A stretch of DNA of 64,000 nt from Branchiostoma belcheri. Its lineage: Eukaryota; Chordata; Leptocardii; Amphioxiformes; Branchiostomatidae. The DNA lies in the NCBI RefSeq assembly GCF_001625305.1, contig NW_017803843.1, positions 3,281,090 to 3,345,089 on the forward strand, read 5' to 3'. The position numbers and the translations under genes are program-made. Below are positions 57,709 to 64,000 of this stretch, one piece after another; the first letter of the stretch is position 1; each line of letters starts with the position of its first letter. Below the pieces are notes generated by a model, which was not told the DNA's origin, made no database searches, and saw only the letters and a program-made list of their open reading frames with translations.

Positions 57709-60700
57709 CTAGTGCCTGTCCTTCTGACTGGAGTTTAACAGTGGTCTGAGAACGTTCCTGCCGTTGTGCCGTCGCGCGGCTTCGCTGTCCGCCAGCCGGA
57801 TAACTCCTTGTTTACTCGGACTGCTGTCGAACGACTTTCTCTGCTGGTACCTGTACTTACTCATCTGTTGCCTAGCAACCTGCTGGTTCGTTGCCACGGC
57901 AACCGTCGGTTTGACAGGCTGCGGATGTGGCGGGAATCTCGTCGCTGCAAACTTTCCTCTGGCTTCCTTAGTTCGTGGTGAGGCATTGTTTTGGACTTGG
58001 ACACTGGTTAGCGGAAGTCTGGGTAACGTAACGCCGCTGTTCCCTTTAACATTATCTGTGCCATGGGGCTGCGTCGGAGAGGGAAACGTGTCTGTGCCGG
58101 GACTGTCAGAATTATCTGCTGAAACCACAGACATGGATCTCATGGAGTTCCGTCTGCTTCCTTCTAATAGATTCTCCTCCACGAAGGAATCTCTCTTACC
58201 GGTCGCGACGCTCCCCACCCCTGTCTCAATGCCCCCCACCCCCCTCTCCGGCGACACTGACGGCAGGGCACGGTTCCGGTACGACTGGCGCGCCTCGTAG
58301 AACGCGACTTTCCTCTGCAGGCCCTTGACGTCCTTCTCGAGGGAGACCTTAGTCTGCAGTAGCTCCTTCTGGCGCGTCTTTAAGACGTCCATCTTGCGCT
58401 CGAACTGGCGCGCCGCCTTGTCCTTCTCCCGTGCCATCTCCGCCTTCTCCTTCTTCAGCTCCTTGGCCTGCGCGACGACCGTCCTCACCGCCTCGTACAC
58501 GTCACGCTTCTCCCAGTCCGTCTGCGTCACGACGTCAGCCGTCACGTGTCTGGGGACCTCCGTGTACACGATCTTCTCGGCCTTCCTGCTGCGCAGCTGT
58601 TTAGTCATGTCTTTAATCTGGGTCTTAAGTTTGTCCCTGTCTTTGTTGAACTGCTGCTGTAGTTTTTCCCTTTCCTTGTGTAGCTGGCTGATGATTTTCT
58701 CGTAGCTTGCCTCGACTTTGGCGATTTCTTTATTTTTCTTCTTCTCGTAGCTGGCTTTAAGGGCGCGCTTGATTTTCTCCGGACTCTTGACTGACGCGTT
58801 CGCGTTGGATGTTCCCAGGAAGTCACTCGCCAGTCCCTGTTTCTTCTCATTGTCCTCCGACCCGTCTGAGATTTTTCTCGACGCGACAGAAAGTCTTCTC
58901 GCCGCCAACGAGGGCCGCCTGGACCCCTGTGGCTCTTCGGCTGTCCCCAGCTCCGGACTGCCCTCGCTCTCCCCGTCAGTACCCTGGAAAAGAAATAAGA
59001 CATCAGAACTCTAATAGAAACCAATACGTTCTGGCGCTCCAAAACTGATTCTTAACCGGATTTAGCAAAAACGAAAGCATCCTAGTATAATCTCTCTGTA
59101 ATCTGTAAAACAGATATCGGCCCGGCGCACCATTATAAAGAGGTAACGTTACAAAACGCCGCGAAAAGACAAAACAAGTTGAAGTCAGTGCCATACATCA
59201 GCTTGAAGATTAAGGACAGCCTTGCATGGAATATGACTTATCGAAGGCCCCCTGTCACACACAGCCGACCATGGCCTGTCGGAGTCGTGAGCAAGGCCAT
59301 TTGTTGTTGTGTGTTGGTCGTTTGTGCCAAAGTCGGGAACTCGAAATTCATATTATGCTTCGATGCGGTCAGAAGATCTAAGAGCAAACATGAGCAGGAA
59401 TAGGATTAAACCAGGCTTCAGTTTTGGAGCGCCATAACCAAACCCAGCACTGACCGTGTCGGGACTTAGTCGTAGGAAGGTCCTGAATCTAGGACAGGGG
59501 CTTTAGATAGCAAATGTCTTAAAGATAACAAATATTGTAGGACGATCTCCAAGCAGCAGTACGTAAAACACTTAAGAAGCCGGTATATATAAATAATTTA
59601 CTTGGTCCTCCCTTCAGCGTCTTTCCTCGCGCCCGTCTCCAAGGACACGGAGAAACAAGCACTCGACAAGAAACACACGTGGACAAACGGGGACATTACC
59701 CGGGCAGTATGTTTGGAGAAACCTGTGGCGGCAGCTTTCAAGTGGTTTTACGAAGGACAAATTGGTAGATAATCAAATCCATGCTATGTACTCGTATGTA
59801 TGTACGCAACAAGGTAATAATAATAATAATACTGGTTTATTGTTCGTCTTGCACATGTTACATCTCGCAGGGCATAGGCCCTGAATTGGTTGTAACTACA
59901 ATGTGCTAATTAGTTAAAAAAATTAATTACCCTTGACCAAAATAACAAATATACAAAGTGGTCACCGTGGGACGGTACTCACGACGACACGAATTACTGA
60001 TATACACATTAAAATTTCGAAATTACACATACAATGGTTAAAATGCGACACGATTCTTTAAAATATTTTAGAGCGTAATAATGCATATATTATATAAAAG
60101 CTACGTGTACGTACAACGTTAAAATTGCTACTAACAATTATGCTGAATATGATACCAACGTACAGTATACTTGGACACTACTATTATGGTACTAATCTCT
60201 GATCAGGAGTTTAGCTCCGGGTTGCTTTACATGCCTTCTTTAGGCATTGTGTACGTTTTGGGGGACATTTTGTACGGCTGTTTAGGAATTTTGTACGTTT
60301 TACCCGTGTTCGCGTTTCTTTGTTCCGGTAGGATTATACAGCATTTCCCGTAATCTTCAACCTGATGTGTATGTCAAGAGGGAAGATCGCAACAATATTA
60401 CCGAGCATTCTGTGCCAGTCATATAACATATTAAAGAACAGTACGATCTTCCCTCCCACTATTGCCTTGGTGGTTGTATTTGCTCGGCTGTGAGTGACAG
60501 ATCGTGAGGCCAGGCAGGAACAACAACAGGCGGGACTGTTAGCACGACCGCCGACCTCTGCCCGGAGGAGTTATACTTGCGATTTTAAAACGCACTTTTC
60601 ACACTTACAATGACTTATGTCGGAGGAAGTTTGGGAGAACCGTTTCAGTATCCTTAAACATTTGGAGACGTAGCATTTGAATCGATATGAAAACTTATCT

Positions 60701-61286
60701 CCAGCAGATGTGAAGACTTCTGCAAAGACTTCTGTATAAAACATTTCGAGGCCATGTATCTTCTTGGATGTTTGAGTTTAAACAAACCACGGAATTATTA
60801 ACCTCCAGGCAGATATCGATATCGTGACCGAGTAGCTATCAAATTCGATTCACGCCTGTCAAATCAAACCCGCGACAGGGGTCTGTTCCAGCCCCGCTCC
60901 CGACACAAGCTTATAACAGATAGATGAGAAAGAAGAAGTGTTCTCACCTCGGTGTCGGTGTTGAGGTCCCACAGGTTGTTCAGGTCCCTGAGATATCCGT
61001 CCCTCTCCGTCTCAGCCTTCCTCAGCAGCTCGGTCAGGTGCCGCAGCTCGTCCGTCAGCGCGCCGTTCTGCTGCCGCAGGCGGGCGATCTCCCCGTCCTG
61101 GCGGTGCACCTGCTCCCTGGCCGCGCGCAGGTCCGCGTACAGCCCCCGGTACTCGCTCACGCTCACCTCGTATGTCAGGTCCGGGTCGGTCGGCACCGGC
61201 TCGTTCCGCGGGCAGTACACCACCCTGAACGTCCCCTCCCGCCAGAGGGTCGACTGGAGCGCCGAGAAGCTCTGGTCCTCCGCCAT
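57709..61286 (-). CDS. uncharacterised long coiled-coil protein, two coding exons, 537 aa
   Basis: Exon 1 is 60948-61286 (113 codons) with donor GAG then GTGAGA. Exon 2 is 57709-58983 after a TTTCTTTTCCAG acceptor, joined in phase 0 (LWDLNTDTE then GTDGESEGSP). The start chosen is the ATG in ACCATGG at 61284-61286; an in-frame ATG at 61353-61355 would add residues encoded by a minisatellite and has a poor context. Exon 1 ends in a coiled coil (REQVHRQDGEIARLRQQNGA). Exon 2 has a Ser-rich linker, then a long Lys/Glu coiled coil (IISQLHKEREKLQQQFNKDR and KELKKEKAEMAREKDKAARQ), and a disordered Ser/Pro C-terminus with VTLPRLPLTS and a final RPLLNSSQKDRH. I do not recognise the family. A cytoskeletal or ciliary role is only suggested by the coiled coils and nearby X-boxes. 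Confidence 0.8.
57867..57903 (-). promoter_or_regulatory. two X-box palindromes inside coding sequence
   Basis: GTTGCCTAGCAAC at 57867-57879 (one-base spacer) and GTTGCCACGGCAAC at 57890-57903. They encode VAVATNQQVARQQ on the minus strand, so they may be fortuitous. Confidence 0.4.
59812..59900 (-). repeat. retroelement-like 3' tail with (ATT)n
   Basis: On the minus strand GGGCCTATGCCCTGCGAGAT runs into GACGAACAATAAACC and then an ATT microsatellite (59814-59832 on the plus strand). It lies in the intron of the 57.7-kb gene. Confidence 0.45.
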
Positions 61287-61334
61287 GGTAGCCGACAAGC
61301 GAGTCAGTAAAACCAGGTGTGTTAGTGTCAGATG

Positions 61335-61495
61335 CACCTGTACGCCTACTGACACATGTACCGGTGTGACAGGTGTACTACAGCCACATGCACCTGTACG
61401 ACAGGCATGCTACAGCCACATGCATCTGTACATATCTGATACTGCCACGTGCACCTGTACAGCAGGTGTGCTACTGCCACATGCACCTGTACGTC
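61335..61495 (+). repeat. minisatellite of about 32 bp upstream of the 57.7-kb gene
   Basis: Units near 61391, 61423, 61452 and 61484 of the form CACCTGTACGACAGGCATGC then TACAGCCACATG. The array occupies the 5' UTR or promoter of the minus-strand gene. Confidence 0.8.
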
Positions 61496-61712
61496 AGTAG
61501 CTGAAAGTCCGACTTCTGGCCGTGACTCAAGAACATGAACTCCTCGCGGTGAGCATGGTAGTAGACACACGCGCTGACGAGGAGAGCACAAAGACTCCGT
61601 TTTCAGGAAGCAAAGTTCTTTGCGTGTCCAGTACACCGGAAACGCCGACGACGCTCGACATAACAGGTTTCCAAAATCAAATGAAGGTTCCAAAGCTCTC
61701 AAAAGAACTTAA

Positions 61713-61870
61713 AATAGCCCCTCACAAACGTCGGACGTCAGGTGTACGACAGCAACTTGATGCAATACTTGGGACAGTCGTGATGTGTCGTACAAAGTTC
61801 AGTTGTCTTGTGACGGAAAATACTGTCCTCGATCCAGGTCGACGGCCGGGTCTTAAAATCGCACAACTGA
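61713..61870 (+). repeat. dispersed GTACGACA/GGGACAGTCGT repeat, member 3
   Basis: GTACGACAGCAACTTG, TTGGGACAGTCGTGATGTGT, CGTACAAAGTTCAG, GACGGAAAAT and GGTCGACGGCCGGGTC follow in the order seen at 46014-46190. Confidence 0.6.
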
Positions 61871-62453
61871 AAGAATACGTCTTGTACGGTAAAAGTTGAC
61901 GTAATAGTTAACTGATGCATCTTCCAGAGTCGCCTTAGGTAACACTTCCTCCAGACCGGTGTTACACAACCATCGGCTACAAACTGCAACATCGCACCGC
62001 ACAAAGAACAACTCGTCAAAAGCAACTATTTGTTTTCTGCATCACTTAGCGGTTCTAGGCGCGTCACCGGGGCGCTCCTGTTGGTTTTAGGTTGAGATTA
62101 GCCTGTAAAACTCCCATTGTGCGCCGGTAACACATTAACGGCACGGGCGGGCAGCCGCGGGTGGGGGAGACGCGCTGAATAGAAATCCCCGGATCGTGCG
62201 CAGTCTGCGGGGATCGGGGATTACCGGGGATAACCGGACAAACATGACGTCCATGGGCGCTGGCGGATTACCGCTACCCTCCCCGAGGGTTCAACAGGCC
62301 AGAACAGTGTCAGGAGTGGTGTACACAAGAGATGTTTACAACAACACAACAAACGCCATGGATACCCAACACATATGACAACCTCGGTATAAAGGGCCTG
62401 TTGCCTTCAATTCTGGATTTGCAATAATCGGAATTTGATCTGTCCTAATTGCT

Positions 62454-62467
62454 GTTTCCATGGCAAC
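62454..62467 (+). promoter_or_regulatory. X-box (RFX-type) motif
   Basis: GTTTCCATGGCAAC, identical to the one at 23889. It lies 1.2 kb upstream of the start codon of the minus-strand 57.7-kb gene. Confidence 0.55.
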
Positions 62468-62889
62468 AGAACGGCTGATTACTGCCGAATGACCTCATCA
62501 ATCTCTCTGAGGGCTGTACAGGCATGAAGTATGGCCACCTGTTCTGCTGTACGCCAGGAACAGAGACAACCTGTATCCTGTAACCATGGCACCGAAGAAA
62601 AACTCACATATCCAGAAGAGTGGGGTGACCCGATGTGCAGGGATGTAAACGCGAACCGAAGCTTAGCCGCATTTCCCTACTTTAAAAAGCATCAGAACTG
62701 CAAATCATTCGGAGCACAAAAATTATTTGATCACAGTTACATATAAGCACATACAGTGTATCTACAGTAAGAAGATTAAAAAAGCCTTACATCATTTGAT
62801 ATTTTTGCATACTGATACTCCATAAACAGTAGTTTTTGATTGATGTACAAAACCCCAGTGGGACATTTCAGTTACAGTAAATGTTTCAT

Positions 62890-62985
62890 TTCATAGTCCC
62901 CTGGGCTGTATGGCATTAAGCATGACATTAAACATACCCTTACAATAAAGGTCTTTCATTCATTCATTCATTATTCAGTCTGGTT
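62890..62985 (+). repeat. retroelement-like 3' tail with (ATTC)n
   Basis: CTTACAATAAAGGTCTTTC runs into four ATTC units. It resembles the other AATAAAG-plus-microsatellite tails in the window. Confidence 0.45.
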
Positions 62986-64000
62986 AGCATTCTTTTGCAC
63001 ATCTGGGTCAAGTTTCCCTGTCCTCTTTTGTGTGGGTTTCAGTCTCTATTGTCATGCTCTGCACAGAGATGACTTACTACAGTGTAAGGTGTAACTAACC
63101 CATGCTTTTCACCATCAAATGTAAGTCAAACATTAAATTATATCTTCCTAGGGGAAAGGATTACTAAACAGAATAATGATCAAAATAAATGCCCATTCAT
63201 AAATTTTGATCCTCCTTTTAATGTATTCACCAGAACATAAATAGTTCAGAGACAAGTGTAATACCTGTTATGTTCAACAGTTACACACAGTACCCACCAG
63301 TATATGTACATGTACATGAACAAACCCCACCACATGGTTATAGTGCCATTTTTGTAGCCTCCTAGCTGTTGTTAGGATGGAATATTGTAACATTTTCTTG
63401 ATAGCCTGAAAACGATATAATCTTCCATCCCAACATCTGCTTGGACTTTACCACTTACATGTATGTACTGATGCATGTTTCCTTGTAAATATAGCAGCAT
63501 GTTTGTTTAATAACAATAAATCAATCCAGAATTCTGAAAACCCAACACCACCCTTTCTACTTAACATCTACATCTATCTTCAGGAATTTAATTTCTATCC
63601 ATGTTTTTCCAACATCATTTTCTCTCTTTTCATAACCAAATAAGCACATTTTACAGCTTTTCATTAATTTTGTACAAAAATCGTAATTCATCTGTATAAA
63701 AGATAGACAGTGACGAAGTATAGAAAGAGACAAACTGAAGGTGAACCTTCAGACCTACTTATAAACAAACATCATAAAGTTTTTAAAAGAAAAAGAACCA
63801 CATTACACACTTGTGTCTAGCCAGAGTGAGATGTCATGCCAGCATGGTTCAGAACAAAAAGATGTGTCATCTATTGCTGTTGTCCCTCCTTACAAGTGAA
63901 GATATATCCTGGCTTTGGACTGTTGCATACATGTATTTTCATTGTATTACTTCTGTAGGGTATAATTGTTTCAACGGTGAACTGAAAACCTCCTTTCCAC

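Larger units (their letters stand above)
61871..64000. other. noncoding end of the window
   Basis: No gene supported. It contains an X-box at 62454-62467, a retroelement-like tail with (ATTC)n at 62890-62985 and a TCTGCTTGGA variant at 63436. A small frame at 62235-62378 (MTSMGAGGLPLPSPR onward) has mildly protein-like composition but no splice or homology support. Confidence 0.4.

Noticed and set aside
57764-58300. 178-residue plus-strand open frame
   Set aside because: Antisense shadow of the 57.7-kb coiled-coil exon; its composition is not protein-like.
60952-61500. 182-residue plus-strand open frame
   Set aside because: Antisense to exon 1 of the 57.7-kb gene and then runs into the minisatellite.
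62235-62378. Small plus-strand frame starting MTSMGAGGLPLPSPR
   Set aside because: Mildly protein-like but only 47 residues, with no splice partner or recognisable domain.
1-64000. tRNA and rRNA genes
   Set aside because: I looked for tRNA B-box words and rRNA-like blocks by eye and found none convincing; a dedicated scan could still find one.

Overview
This is a eukaryotic nuclear window. Genes have GT-AG introns and long noncoding spacers, and simple and tandem repeats are common. The gene content points to an invertebrate chordate, most likely a lancelet (Branchiostoma): an EGF/Ig/cadherin-type receptor tyrosine kinase, a single-domain IGFBP-like secreted protein, and pairs of near-identical blocks that look like unmerged alleles of a very heterozygous genome. 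The species call is inference; no database was searched.

Layout. 0.7-8.5 kb holds the same divergent gene pair twice: a minus-strand intronless receptor tyrosine kinase (RTK) and a plus-strand two-exon IGFBP-domain gene. Copy A (686-4525) has the full kinase but its IGFBP gene runs into a 20-N gap. Copy B (4546-8161) lacks the kinase half but has the complete IGFBP gene. The IGFBP intron is filled by a 39/43-bp minisatellite in which each unit is a copy of the 3' splice site plus the start of exon 2. 8.5-12 kb has no gene I can support. 12.0-14.7 kb (+) is a three-exon gene for a 202-residue charged, probably coiled-coil protein, followed by a decayed duplicate of its last exon. 17.1-23.9 kb (+) is a possible gene with a noncoding first exon and one long coding exon, broken by two 1-base shifts. 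25.0-27.2 kb is a direct 1.07-kb duplication with a single N at the joint. 27-37 kb is repeat-rich noncoding DNA with another 20-N gap at 32,143.

37.5-61.3 kb carries four minus-strand genes for low-complexity or coiled-coil proteins. Two are apparently single-exon relatives (37.5 and 43.1 kb), one is a two-exon 186-residue protein (51.0-54.5 kb), and one is a two-exon 537-residue coiled-coil protein (57.7-61.3 kb). I do not recognise any of these families by name. The last 2.7 kb has no supported gene.

Themes. Palindromic X-box motifs (RFX-type, GTNNCC-AT-GGNAAC) occur about ten times, many near or inside the unnamed coiled-coil genes; this would fit a set of ciliary genes but is a hypothesis. 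A separate 12-mer, TCTGCTTGGAGA, occurs ten times exactly plus many variants and appears to mark an old dispersed repeat. The most unusual structure is the tandemly amplified splice acceptor at 7302-8016.
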